A DNA stretch of 64,000 nt from Sclerurus mexicanus (lineage: Eukaryota > Chordata > Aves > Passeriformes > Furnariidae): contig VWZF01004896.1 of the NCBI GenBank assembly GCA_013396755.1, forward strand, positions 1 through 64,000, read 5' to 3'. Made by a program: the position numbers and the translations under genes. A model generated the notes under the pieces. The model had not been told where the DNA came from and searched no databases. It saw only the letters and a program-made list of their open reading frames with translations. Shown here in pieces: positions 23,630-36,260 of the stretch; position 1 is the first letter of the stretch; each line of letters opens with the position of its first letter.

Positions 23630-23981
23630 TGTTACGGGTCTCCCAATTTGTAAATTCACAATTGTGGAGTTGAACGGCACTGTTGCATGCTGCACAAAAT
23701 GGAGTTTGGTGTTATCCCTGCTCCCTGATTGGACAGATTCTGCCACAGTGGAGGTTTTCCCTTATATGGTTATCTCCACCCTCGTTTACCCCTCATGGTT
23801 ATAATCCTTCCCTGTTTTTACCTTTTCTGTGAGAGGATTTGCATGCTCCTCCAGGAATCCCACCCCCTTTCCAGAAAGTTCCATGCTACCTCTATATAAG
23901 CCGGTGCCGTTTTAATAAATGTGCCATTCCACCATTCCATCATATCCCTGGCTGGAGTATGCCTTTTCCTTCTTACCCACA
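23630..23981 (+). mobile_element. LTR of an ERVK-like family
   Basis: Seen: the piece starts TGTTACGGGTCTCCC. It holds ATTGG near 23728, TATATAA at 23893-23899 and AATAAA at 23914-23919, then a U5 ending CCTTCTTACCCACA at 23981. The R-U5 part is clearly related to that of the minus-strand LTR at 35496-36011 (shared TTAATAAAT...GCCATT and TTCCTTCTTACC(C/T)A). I found no matching direct repeat at these ends, so the true ends may differ, or one side was rearranged. No primer site is evident in the 60 bases downstream. Confidence 0.7.
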
Positions 23982-25089
23982 AAGAATCTTGTCAGCTGGA
24001 CACCTGTCTCATGCTGGTACCTGAGTAGGCTTTGCTAGTTAGGTATCCATGTACTTAAACTCTGTGAAGGCCTCTGTCCCTTGCGCAGATGAATCAAATC
24101 AAGGAAGAACAATTTAGGAAGGCAGCCAGGTGACCAAAGCCCTGCTCATGCTGGTGTATCCTGTTCTTTGGCTAAAATAGGTGAAAGTCCTTCCCCTGAG
24201 ATTAAAAACCCTGGGAGCTATTTTTCTGGCTAAAGATATATTTAAGTTTTCAACTTTAAAGGAAAAGGCAGAACAGGAAAGAGATTTCTAGTGCAGAGTG
24301 ATGAAAGGGTAGGAAAGGGCTCTTTCCACCTATGGAAAAGCACAGACTGCCAGTGGTGGTAGAGCACAGGCAGGCATGTGCATCAATGTTTAGGGGACGT
24401 GAATGTTCTCCCATGTGTGTGGGAACAATTGTTTTAATGTAGTGGTTCAGTTTTAACTTGAACCTCTATCTAGCTTCTTCTGGCTCGTCCATGTTTAAAG
24501 GACCAGTTAATATTTCCATTAGTGTGTTGCTTTCGAAAATGGGGGGACAAAAATGGTCTATTGCTATCGTGACAGTCTAAAATTGCTTATCTCAAGAATT
24601 TCTTCCAGTTCTTTATTCATAATCAAAGCATTTTCAAGACAGTTATGAGTCATATTGTAGCCAGATGAGTTAGGTCTGGTTATGCTTTGCTGGTTTGGAG
24701 AAGATTATGTTCAGAGTAGCTTTAGTGTGCTTGTTCTTTCACTCTGCTGTTCATGAGTGAATATTCATGGATCATTTCCTTTCAAATATTTACTGGATTG
24801 TCTGTTTTCATATGTTAAGTCTTCATATGAAATAAGCAAGATAATTTTGAGAAAACATTTTAATTAGAGCCAGAAGCTATAAATATTTCACTATTTAATA
24901 AAAGTGCTGCAAGATGTAAATGATTAAATGAAACATGTTTGAGATACTTTAAATTGCATAACTTAAAATTATACATGTTTTCACACTTCCAGATGGAACA
25001 AAATCTTGTTATATTGCAACCCATTTTTTTTTGTTTCTCAGAGACTAAAACTATTTCTTTATTTTTTTTTGCTTTTATTTTTTCTCTAG
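23982..25089. other. Unique non-coding DNA
   Basis: No gene or repeat recognised. The first 60-80 bases may still be retroviral. Confidence 0.5.
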
Positions 25090-25145
25090 TATGATACTCC
25101 TTTCCTGAAAGCTGCAAGAAAAGAATTAAGCCTTTGGAAACAGAG
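25090..25145 (+). CDS. Candidate internal coding exon (56 bp), gene unknown
   Basis: Seen: a long pyrimidine tract (about 25058-25086, almost all T and C) runs into CTCTAG, then 56 bases, then GAG|GTATGT, a strong donor. One frame is open, reading YDTPFLKAARKELSLWKQR and leaving two extra bases; the other two frames contain stops. The peptide is charged and helix-like, unlike the low-complexity products of most chance frames here. I do not recognise the protein, and no neighbouring exon could be linked to it with confidence. If real, the gene runs on the + strand and the surrounding tens of kilobases are intron. Against: 56 bases are too few to separate a real exon from a pseudo-exon by eye, since about three in four random segments of this size have at least one open frame. 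Confidence 0.4.
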
Positions 25146-26670
25146 GTATGTAACGTTTCACATTTTTATCTTGAGATTAAGTGCTATTTATTTAAAGAAT
25201 GATGCGGTCTCTTTAATTCTCTTGAAAGATCATACAGAAATCATAAGTAATAAAGAAGCTGAAAATAAGAAGCATCAGGGTCAGGTAATATGATTTAGGA
25301 GTATTGTGAATACAAGTCTCATTGTATTTCCCCTTACTGAAAAGGTTGAGAGATTTTTGTTTAAAATTCTGAATGCTTTCTGAATTCATTTGAATAATGA
25401 AAACAGGAAATGAAAGGTATAAAAAAATCTGGTTAATGGAAAACAGTTAAAAATGTATGTTTTCCTTCAGTGATGTAAAAAGGTTTGTGTTACAGGAACT
25501 ATACTGTTTTCAGAGTTTATTTACATCTGCATTCAATTTCTGGTGCTTTCCTTTCTGAACCACAAACCTCAAGCTGCATTACTGTGCTCTGAGAATTTCA
25601 TCAAAATTGAACACAGCCATATATTTTCATCTTGGCAGTCTGCGAGGGAGGGTCACACATTTACAATAAGTACAAAGTACTTTGTTCTTTTTTTTTCCCT
25701 GAGAACAGGGCAAACTGCTTGGATGGTTTTGATAGCTTTTTCATTAAAAACTTGTGTGAAACACCCTGCTTTGAAGCAAAGTCAACAATGAAGGAGCATA
25801 GATTTCCAGTTAAAAATGAGAAGGTTAAATAAGTGACAATAGAAATAAGGGTAGAAAAAGAAAAAACTGTAGATTATGCAAAGCAGATAAGTATGCAAGT
25901 AAGAGTAATTTATGACTTGATCCTGGGCATTGCTTATGACTTCCTTATGTTGTTGGGAATTTGATTTTACTTTTCTTGCTATGCTTCTGAAAGGAGATTC
26001 ATCAGTATGAATTGATCAGTGTATTTCTGTGGCACTCTTTCTATCTTGGGGTGTTTTTATTTTTACTTTTAAAATCTCATGGACCATTAGCTTACAAAAG
26101 CCCCAGATTGAACCCTGATACTATGTTTCCTGCTAGAGGATCTATCACAACCTGAGATTATTGCCTGTTGGAATAGAAATGTATATGTTGGATTATTTTG
26201 ATAATACAGATCTACAGCTAATGTTCATATGTTACTTGCTGCCCTTACTTTGTCTTGTATGCAAGATGACAAAGGGATAAATTAAACTATATGGATTCTT
26301 TGACACAAAATGTGATTTCTCAAGTGGTATTTTGACATTACCTTCTATAATTACTAGTGGATATTAATTAAGAAGCAGCTGTACCTCTGGGAGTTGTGAA
26401 ATAGATAATTTTGTCCATTGTTTATAATACTAGCCGAGAAAAAACTAGAAAAAAAAGGATTTTCTTTTTAAAAGCAAAACAGCCTTTTGCTTAACTCAGT
26501 ATCTATTAAGTGCTGTAGAAGTATGAGGTTTAAAAATGTTGTATATAGAAGAAATGTTGAATATAGAAGAAAATGGTGTATATTCCTTGTTTAAAGTATA
26601 CCTTCATAGATATTGAATAGTTAAGCAGCGAAAAAATAGACTTTACTGTCCTAGCCTGCTACACTGAAGT
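25146..26670. other. Unique AT-rich non-coding DNA
   Basis: No gene or repeat recognised. The overlapping frames at 25543-25832 show no domain. Confidence 0.5.
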
Positions 26671-26671
26671 C

Positions 26672-26694
26672 GGGGGNAGGGGGGGGGGGGGGGG
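26672..26694 (+). repeat. Poly-G tract with an undetermined base
   Basis: Five G, an N at 26677, an A, then 16 G. Such a tract can form a G-quadruplex and commonly defeats sequencing, so its length and the N are unreliable. Confidence 0.9.
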
Positions 26695-26884
26695 AAGGTA
26701 GATTTATTATTATAAAGAACAGCTGCTAAATACCTGCACTTCATCTCTGGGCAGCTCAGCACTTTGAGAGATAGGCAGACTGAATTACACACAGAAGTAA
26801 AAGGCAATTTTAGGAATATCACAAAGAGAATCCTAAGACAGATGGCAGCACTTCCCTGCACCTGCCTTGGACAGATGAACAGCC

Positions 26885-26933
26885 TTTCTTTAGAATGTTT
26901 CTATTTCTTTAGAATGTTTCTATTTCTTTAGAA
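26885..26933. repeat. 19-bp tandem repeat, about 2.6 copies
   Basis: TTTCTTTAGAATGTTTCTA is present twice without change (26885-26903 and 26904-26922), followed by an 11-base partial copy. The perfect identity implies a recent duplication. Confidence 0.95.
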
Positions 26934-29900
26934 TAAGGTGTCTGAAAGTTCAGTTCCCATTGTCTTGAGTTTTTTTAATGCTAGTTGTTATAAGACACAG
27001 ACATTTTGGTAATTCCAGTGAGGTCATCAGAACTACTTACATCAGATGAATATGATTTAATTATTTAAACTTCAGAAGCTTCTGCTAATCTCCTTCATAG
27101 GTTTTTAGTTGCCCAACACATTGTGGTACTTATACAGATTTTGTATACTGGCATAGGTTTTTATTGACTTAAAAGCATTATCCATTCATATTTCATAACC
27201 TTAACTCTAAGATGAATGGTGTCCAGAAGAAGGAGGAAGAACATAGAACAGATCAGAAAATCTTTGCTGTAACAGGAAGATAGGTACAGGCAAATATGGG
27301 GCTGAAGTCATAATGAGGCAGAATCATGCAAGTGAGCAGATGCCCTGCAATCAATATAAGAAGAGATGGATATTTAATTTTTAACAAAATAAAATTAAGT
27401 AGTTTCAGCTAAAAATAACAAGTAAAAATTACTTTGTGATATCACAGTAGCAGGTGTTATGTGGCAGTAACTTTGTTTCGGTAAAGTATTTCAGAAAAGC
27501 CAGATTGTGACAGCACTGATTCCGCTGTCAAGTATCCTGCTCCAAAATTGGTCCCATTAGCTTCACTTGAACTCGTGCTGTGTTTCTGGTGGATTCAAAG
27601 AAAATAGTTGTTACTGTACAAACTTCAGAACATCATCGAAGTATTAGATATACCAGCAAGAATGGGTAAGACTGAGAGCTTGCAGGTCCTCATATATTTT
27701 TACTTTAAACATGGTTGTTACTGCCCCAGAGTGCATAGAGTGAACTTGAACCTCAAATGAAATGTATCTAACCTATTTCCAGTTTAGGAAAAGTAAAGCC
27801 AACCAGACTTTCTTCTTAACAGTAGTTTCTGTCACTTCATATTATTTATTTGAAAAATTTAAAACTTAGCTTTCCCCCCAGATTAGAAGCTTCAACCCTT
27901 TGCTTGTAGGGATAGAATATATCCAAATGACAATGAAGGGCTTGATCTGCCACAGTAGGGATGTTGGATGTACTTCTTTGAAGTCAGTATCAAGATTACT
28001 GGAACTCAGTTTCAGTCCACCTTACTAGTGTGGGTTGTTTGCATTGAGAAACCCAATGATGAAGAATTTTGTCCTTGATTTTGAAAGGAAAATACAAGTT
28101 TAGTGAAGTAATTTCCTTTCCTAATCAGGTATGTGTGATTTCCTTTTAAGCTCTGTAACACCTTTAGAAGCGACTAGTGGTGAAACTGGATTTCAGCTGA
28201 TGTGCAGTAGATCATAAGCCTCTGTTAAATTAGATGGTGAACCATCCTGGTAAGCTAATGGGACTGGTTAACACATGAGCCCTAGAGATGTGAGGTGATA
28301 AAAGGAGCTCAGAGAATGTGTGGCTGTAGCAAACAGGCAAAGCTAGTGTTTGCTGCACTGTTTGTTCCAGAGGATTTTAGGAACAATAAAGCATGGTTTT
28401 GCCTTCTTCAGTGAGAAGCCCTTGGAGCACTCTCAAGCTGCAGTAGCAATAGTAGGAGTTTGAGACTAAAACAAGAAAATGAATGGTATCAAATCTAAGG
28501 TTAGCATAATATTGCCTGAGAGTCTTTGGGAAACTAAGTGATGTGACTGAGTGAATGGTTGTGTAGCATGACCTTGCACTAAATCAGCCTTGATATCAAG
28601 GGAATTAAAGGTGGTCACTGCAAATACTTCTGTTTGTTTTGATCCAACACAGGGTGAGTTTGAAATCTCACAGAAGAAACACAGGAAACTGTGATGGCAA
28701 CTTTGGTAAGTCACCTGGTAAAAAAAGGGGTAAATAATAACATGACAACTAAGTGTGCAGCTGTTCAGTCAGCTTTATATTTGACTTTCTGAAGAACGCT
28801 CATATGGTGTAACTAACTAAAGGGTGTGCAGAACTACAGTATTCATAAATGCAAAGTAATGCACTTAAGGACAAGATAAAACAGCTGCATTGACATACAT
28901 GCAATGTTGGGCTCTAATTTAGTACTCAGCACTTAGGAAAGACAGCTTGGAATAATATTAAAAAAAACAGATAAGGCCCAGAGTGGGAAAGAACAGAGGT
29001 ATGGAAGAGGAGAGAGTATTAAAAGAAAGATGAAACTAACTCTTCAAATGCGAAAAAAATGTACAGGAGAGGTGAAATATGATGGAGATTTAAGAAATCA
29101 TGAGAGTATAGAAAAGGTGAATGGGGAGTGATTGCTCACTGTTTCTGACAATGCTGGTTCTAAAAGGTGTCCAGTGCCATTATTCAAGCAGCAGTTCTAA
29201 AGTGGAAAAATAATATCCCTCTTCCCCCTTCGAGAGAAGTTAGTTATTTAAACTTATGGCTTCTAGAGACAGGGAGGCCAAGAGAATAAGAAAAAAAAAA
29301 TTGAGAAACCAGAGGCCATTAGTGATTATAAAACATCTACCCTGAAAAAGTGATTGTCAGATGGTTGTATGGTATTGGAGGGAGGGATCTTTCTCCTGGC
29401 ACATATTGCCTGTCACACTTCTTATACTCTTTTCCTGAACACCTGTGAGTAGCTTGTTGGAGGTCAGGTAACAGGGTAAGCAAACCTTTGTCCTGATGAC
29501 TTAGAAGGGTTTCTCCATTTGTATATTTTAACTGTTTTAAAATTTAGGCATCTTGAAGAAAAAATATAACAATATTCTTAATCAGGGCACCTTTAAGAGT
29601 TACAGCTGATGGGAAGCAGTTGTTCAAGTCCACTTTGAAGGAAAATATGGCCTGGCCTTCAGTAATAGGCATGGATCTGGTATTTTTTGCTCTCTGCTGA
29701 TATCTTGCTCTGTAAGTGCCTGAATTCCCTTGGTAACTGCACATGCAGGGAAAACTCTGGGACTAAACGGAGCAAAAACTGAAATTAAAGCTCTGTAAAT
29801 TGCCTGGCAAAGGTGTAGGGACCTTGTTTTCTGAGTTTAAATGCTTATACCTGGCAGAACTGAGTATCTCTGATCCAGATGAAACTGATTCACAGCAAGC

Positions 29901-32000
29901 CTGAACCATGCTGGTTATGACAGAGCAACTCACTAGGATCAGCATGGAGGTACATCAGCTTTTGGAAGGTACTTAAGTATTAGGTATAGACACCAGCTGA
30001 TCAAAAATTTCCAGACCCATGAAGAGTGCTTTGTCATCTAAATGGTAGATAACTAAATGGTGGTTCAGTGACCAATGTTGTTTGTGGTTTTATCCCTGTA
30101 TGCTAAATAAGTATTTCTCTAATTCTCTCACTTTAACCCTGTCTCAGAATATATTGAAAGAAAAATCTCTCAGGGCTGTTACTTTTTTTCCTCAATGGTA
30201 ATTCAAAATACATGAGCAATAATTGAGTTGATTGCATCCAATCCTTAAATCCAGTAAAACTAAGATCTGGGGAAATTTTTAAAAATTACCTCTGCCACTT
30301 TGGTCCTCAGTAGAATGCCTTGACAGTGAACTTCAAAATAAGAAACTATCTTAAACATCCCATGTTCCCTGCTTGTCAGAGACCTGACTGCATCTGTGAC
30401 TGTACAACTGCTGTCATTCTACCCAGCTGTATTTGAGAAATGTCTTCTCCTGTGGTCTTCCATGCAGCTCTTCCCAAGTATCTGTAATAGTCCTGTGAGT
30501 TCATCTGATGATTCTGTTATTAGAGTGGGGTATTGCTGGGGGTAGTCAAAGATAACTATTAGAATGAAAAGACCTGGATTTACAAGTGAATAAAAGAAAA
30601 TTTCACTTTTAGGTTCTAAAATTTGTTAGCTGACTATAAACACAGGAATTCTAAGCCATTTTATTATTTTTTTGTAGACTATTCTCTCTGTGTATACAAT
30701 TCACATGTATTTAGGTATTGCTTATTTTTTTAAAAAAATATCTATATTAGTAGCCTTGATTCAGGTAAATTAATTTTTTCACAAAAATTGCAGAATGCTC
30801 CTCTGAATCCTGTGGTTTGCTATTGTAACATTTGCAAAGTCTGTTTTTCTGACCTTACTCACCAACTCAGGCTTTTGTCTAGAGACCTATAGAATAAATG
30901 CCAAGCACAGGTTTATGCTAATATGCAATTAGTATGCAAGATAAATGTTGAGGTAATACTTGAAAAGGAAAAAGGAGAATCCAAAGAAATTATGGAAAAA
31001 CTGAACAAACAGTGTATAATAGATAAGTTTTGTTTTGCCTAATTTTACTAAAGACATGTAACATTTCATATATAGGCTCCACTGTTCTCTGGATTCAGCG
31101 AGAATGTTATGTGGTAGTATTCTTTAACTTCTTTCATTTAGGTACTGATAATCATATTAAGATGACTATATTGCCTTATTCTCCAAAAACTAGATAACTA
31201 AAGAATAATTTTAGTGGGTGGAAGGTATACAGGAAAAAAGGGTATTTAAAGTCATTGTCTACTGATGAAAAGCAAGTAAAATACTTAAAATACATGCTAT
31301 TTCTGCTTTTGTATAATTATATTTTTGAAATACATTTCAAATATGGCCTCTAAAGTGCAAACAAAATTGTCCTTGACACCCATTTTGTATTTTTTAATGT
31401 GAATGTTTTGATTTTCTAATGGTCACTGAATACTACTTTCAGACAAACACATTATATTCATATTAGAAATGTTTACATTTAAAATAATGTAAAGATCATC
31501 CTCAGGATAAAGAGTCTCATTAATTCTATAATAATATTTAATATAATCTCTCATTCATCAGAAAAATGCATTTAGATATTTTGTTTGTATTCACCAATTA
31601 TGCTGTTTAGTATTCTCTTTCATTCAGTTGAGGTGAAGTAACTTAGACCATTTGAAGCTATATTAGCATACAGTAAACAGTACTACTGTTTAGGTTTTCT
31701 TTTTGAATATTTTATGCTTCCTTCTATCTATAGCAGCAGCAAAGCAGCTGTGTAGGTGTGCAGCAGCACCTAAAATACCAACAAGTATAAAGCTGGTGTA
31801 GAATTGTTTTGCTTTGTCTTCCAATATCTTCTTCCTTAGGAAATAGCTGTGGAGACCTACAGACTGAGCTAGGGAGCAGAAGTCATAGGAAGAAGGTTTT
31901 GATTCCTTACTAAGGGCGGTTTGAGTTACCTTCCTTATAAAGAATGTTTTTTTCTGTCTGAAGAATTTTTAGAAGGCAGAAGTTGATTAGAGAAGTAGCT
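26934..32000. other. Unique AT-rich non-coding DNA
   Basis: About 5 kb without a recognisable gene or transposon. Reading frames are short and uninformative. Confidence 0.5.
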
Positions 32001-32706
32001 GGTGGCCTTTGCAGTGCAGTGTCGCTATCAGGTGTTTTTTCGGAGCTTCCTGCTGTGCTGTATGAAAGTTATGTTCACCTCTGAATTTAGGCACTTGTTA
32101 ACACCTGGCCCTGCTGAATGCACCCTCACAAAGCAAGAGGACAAGGTCTGTACGCCCCTTCACTGAGGCTGGTGAAAAATCAGTTTCCCACTTGTCACAT
32201 GATGGTCTATAGCTATGATACATAGTTGAAAACATCGACACGGTATCCAAAATGGGATATTTGTGTTCCCTGACGTCTTTCTGGTCATGAAGAACAGATG
32301 CCAATGTGCAATTGTCCCCATGTCCATATCTTCATTCATCTTGTCCTTTACCTCAACGGGTAGAAGCTACTCAGAGCCCAGAATGCACCCAGCACCCTTG
32401 ATCCCCAGGGAGAGATCTGCCCAGAACGCTTCGCGTGCCAAATGTGTCATCCTAATGTACACCGCTTTCAAATTGTCACTGTGTGTTGACCAACCTCATG
32501 AGGTACACAGCAGTTCTCAAGGAAGGGAAGAAATACAGCCTACTGTGTCCTTGGTAGAAACAATGTCATGTCCTTCTGTGGGCCATATTCTGATGTGCCT
32601 AATTAGTGGAGCAATACTTGAAAATAACATGAAATCATGTTGCCTTTTCTTACATTGCTTGTCATTTTCACATGAAGACATATTATCTACACGGTTGTGG
32701 CCGTGA
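32001..32706. other. CpG-retaining block of unknown nature
   Basis: Seen: about a dozen CpG sites fall within 700 bases (for example near 32022, 32231, 32240, 32272, 32356, 32428, 32431, 32463), far denser than in the flanking kilobases. A 147-codon frame lies on the + strand (32263-32706). The - strand holds open stretches in two frames that would need a frameshift to join. I recognise no domain, LTR signal or flanking duplication. It could be a comparatively young retrocopy or transposon, a non-coding RNA exon, or a constrained regulatory block. I infer only that its history differs from that of its neighbours. Confidence 0.3.
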
Positions 32707-35489
32707 AAAAGGCAAGGAGAAGGAAGATTGATATCTGACCAAATTAAATCAGTCTTGAGGATTGTTCTGCTTTAAATAAAATACTTCTTACATTTGAAGT
32801 TGACTTTTGGTTTTAATCTAGAGTTGTTTGTCCATATGTTATCATGATCTTGTTTTCTTTTAAGAACTTCTTACTTGTGCATTGCTTTCCCTTTAGTTGA
32901 TAGTAAACATTTGTTTTCTTCTTTTAGTAATGACATAAGAAAAAAATAGTAATACTGTCATATATATTTTTTAATATATGCTGCATCCTCAGTTTATGTT
33001 AGGCCTAAACTTACAAAATGAATCATGTAGCAGGTGTTGCTTTTTTGTTATGTACAATAGGAGTCAGGCTGAATTACTAGAAGAGGTGAAGAGGTAGAAT
33101 TAACTACGGATTGTATGCATCTTTCTTCCTACAACTCAAGCTACTTTTGTTTGTACGGTCATAGTCTTATAAATGTATAATAGTGCTCTAGGCTATAGTA
33201 TTTAATAGCTTGTAATGCAATCATATGCTAAGAAGAAATTTTAAAAAAAATTAAATAGAAGATTTAATCACATGTTGCTGAAAGGTAGGGTTGAAAACAC
33301 AATGCATACGTTTGTAGTCCGCATTTTAAAACAGGCTGGCCTGTTTATACTATAAGGAATCATCACATTAATTGAAAAGTGAATATTCAGTGGAAAATTT
33401 TCAGAAAAATGTCAGTATGTTCAGTAATTTATAAACTACCTGCCTTTAAATTCTAATATCTTCTGCAGAATGCTTTTATTATAGAAAAACTACTAAGTAT
33501 AATTTATATATTAAATACATACATTTATTGTAACTTTTTCAGTCTCCTGTATATGTTGAACAATTATCATAGTGCAATTAACACAAAAATATGTTTGTAA
33601 TCAAACACAAAATTTATGTATGTTTCAAAATTAGAACTGCATAGGCAGTAGATTTAAACAAAAGTCTTTAAGCAGGTATTCACATTTTAGTGTTATAGTT
33701 AGCCATGGATTATTACTAGCTGAAACTTTGTTCTGCATTATGTTCTTAAAGGCCATAATTTTCTGCCAATGAAGTTAGTCATTAAAGTAAAATTCTAAGG
33801 TGTTCACAGAGACAGGCCAAAGAGTCCATGAGAATAGTATTTGGTTTGTAAAGATAAATGTAAGGATAAATCTGTAAGAATAAATTCAAATTCCCATTTG
33901 AATTGTCTACTAAGTAGTCTGGAGGTAGAGAGATGACTACAGCTATAATTCAGCTCCTATAGTGTATATGTATATATATATATATATTTATATATAGCTT
34001 GCATGTGTTCTCTCTTTATACAGGGACTATACCTTATACAAAGACATAGGATAAATGCAAAGGTTACATCTTTTATCAGTGCAGAAATGAGCATTTGCTG
34101 CTTCATGCCAGCAAATGAGTTGTTTCACATAGTACATGAAACAAGTAATATGCTACAGAGCCAAGCCTTGCTACTCCATAGTATTCACTCATTGAATGTA
34201 AAAGTTAGCAAAAAAGAGAGGTTTGGTTGCAATAATTAGTTATCAGTATCTCAAAAACTTTAAATACAAGCAGTATTTTGCTATGCAATCTTGTTTGTCT
34301 TTAAGGCTTCTTCACAGCTATGGTACTGGACATCTGGCTGATTCACAAAATAATCTTGTTTTACTTTTTTTATTTAATACTGTCATTCTTGAGTACAGTC
34401 ATTTATTATACCAGGATATTTTAACTTGCATCTAACCTAACGAAGTCCCTTTACTCAACAAAGCAGGCCTAGATGCAAGTAGGAATATGTGAAACAAGTG
34501 GAGGTTCACCTCTCTACTGAGACAACTTGCTGAAGAGAGGAAGGAGAACTGAACCCTCTGTGTGTTGATGCTGTGTGCCAGTTAGCTGTTATAAATAAGC
34601 CAGCAGCAGAATCTTTCCTGGATAAAAAAAGGGAAGGTAAAAACATGAAAATAATACTTGCCTTGGACTTAAGGTTCAGGTTCTCCTGGATGGCAAACTA
34701 AATTGCACATGAATGACAATTGTAAAATAAGATAGGAAATGCTTTGTTATCTATGCTGAAAAGAGATTTAATTTTTGATGTGTTACCATTTTTCAATTAC
34801 ATAACTTTAATCATAGAATTCAATTTTGCTAAATTTATTAAATTTTACCAATGCTTTTGTTTTTTTACTGGCTGAACTTTGTAGTTATTAGTGACAAGTG
34901 TGGTTGAGGATTATTCAGTGTTGCTTATTAATTTTAGAAGTTTTTTTCATTCTGATGCATTTTATCATAGAGACTCTGCTTTGTCTTGGAACCATGAAAT
35001 TTAGGAAGTGTTTTAGTGAGGTCATGCTCGCTTTCTTTATAGACTATTTATAATACAACAATTTGCTTCAAGCTTCTGTTTCTTTCCTACTAGAACACAT
35101 GATCTCTGCTCTGCATTATGCACATATTGGTAGACTTCGCCCATCTGCTCCTCTTGCACAGCTTCTTTATTCCTTTCTTACGAGGCATATTTAGAAACCG
35201 CAAGTATTGGTGTTTCATCCCAGGCTGTGCTGGCTGGTGACATTCTCTTTCCTGCAAACTTTGAGCTGACAACGTTTTATTTTTTTCCTCTATCTTTGAT
35301 TCTACCAAGAGCTTCAGAGGTCGCACTCCTTTTCCCTTCATGTTAGCAGAGAAAGCATCCTGCATTATGCTTTTCCTGATGTTTCTGGTTCTTGAATGTG
35401 AGCATCTGCAATAAAACTACTTGGGTGGAGTTCCAGTGGAATTACAAATACGAAGGGCATAGACTTGACCAGATCAGTGAAATGATGCA
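32707..35489. other. Unique AT-rich non-coding DNA
   Basis: No gene recognised apart from the TA microsatellite listed separately. The 91-codon minus frame at 35090-35365 is lysine-rich and lies in less AT-rich DNA, but has no domain I know. Confidence 0.5.
33965..33996. repeat. (TA)n microsatellite, interrupted
   Basis: TATATGTATATATA... to TATTTATATATA, an imperfect TA repeat. Confidence 0.9.
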
Positions 35490-35495
35490 GACCTG

Positions 35496-36011
35496 TAGGT
35501 AAGAAGGAAGGACCACCCCACAGCAGGGTCAAAGCAAAATGGCCAATTTATTAAGATGGATGCCAGTTTAAGTAGGGCGAGCATGGAAAGGACTAGAACA
35601 GGGGTGGAGTTCAGGGAGGAGTTTAACCAGGTCTACATCAAACAAGGGAAAAAGGGGAAGGGCTTCCACATATAAGGCAGAACGAGGGAGGAACAGGGGA
35701 GTGGCTAGCCATATATGGTGCATCTGCACTGCACCACAGGTCAGCCAATGGGAAAGCGGGAATAAACTGGCCAATAACAGGGGTGTAACCGGGGTAGAAC
35801 TGGGGTACAACAACCACTGGGGGTAAGTAAAATTCGAAATGGAATAAGTACTATTATAATACATTGAATAACTGACTAATTATTAACTTTATAAACTAGT
35901 GAACTCTTCTCCTATTCCATGGGTGCCATTTCCTTGATCCACGTGGTAGGTTGATTGCGAGGCGTCTTCTCTCTAGGTGATTTCTTCTTTTTCCATGATT
36001 TGTAGTCTTTA
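35496..36011 (-). mobile_element. Solo LTR, ERVK-like family, copy C
   Basis: Seen: in LTR sense (- strand) the element has a CCATTGGCTGACC segment, TTATAT near the complement of 35670-35676, AATAAA (complement of 35547-35552) and a U5 ending CCTTCTTACCTA. The direct repeat AGACCTG occurs at 35489-35495 and 36011-36017, giving a 6-bp duplication GACCTG with ends TA...TA. Alternatively, by comparison with the LTR at 23630, the ends could be TGTCGGGGTC (36026) and CTACA (35494), TG...CA type, but then no duplication is visible. An open 98-codon minus frame inside it is not a gene. It is followed by T/G-rich sequence and an assembly gap. Confidence 0.75.
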
Positions 36012-36026
36012 GACCTGACCCCGACA

Positions 36027-36260
36027 TGTTTATAATTCTATCTGTTGATAATATTACTGAAAAAAACTTTAGAGGAAAAAATGTAAATTTTCTTGATGTT
36101 TTTCTGTTTGTTGTGGTTTGGGGGAGGGTTTTTTTTGGGGGGGTGTTTGTTTTTTTNNNNNNNNNNNNNNNNNNNNNNNNNNNNNNNNNNNNNNNNNNNN
36201 NNNNNNNNNNNNNNNNNNNNNNNNNNNNTGTGTTTTTTGTTGTGTTTTTTTTTTTAATCA
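36027..36260 (+). other. T/G-rich low-complexity tract with an assembly gap
   Basis: 36157-36228 are 72 N. The gap is flanked by G-runs and T-runs (about 36113-36156 and 36229-36255), so the missing bases are probably more of the same tract and its true length is unknown. Frames drawn across it are meaningless. Confidence 0.95.
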
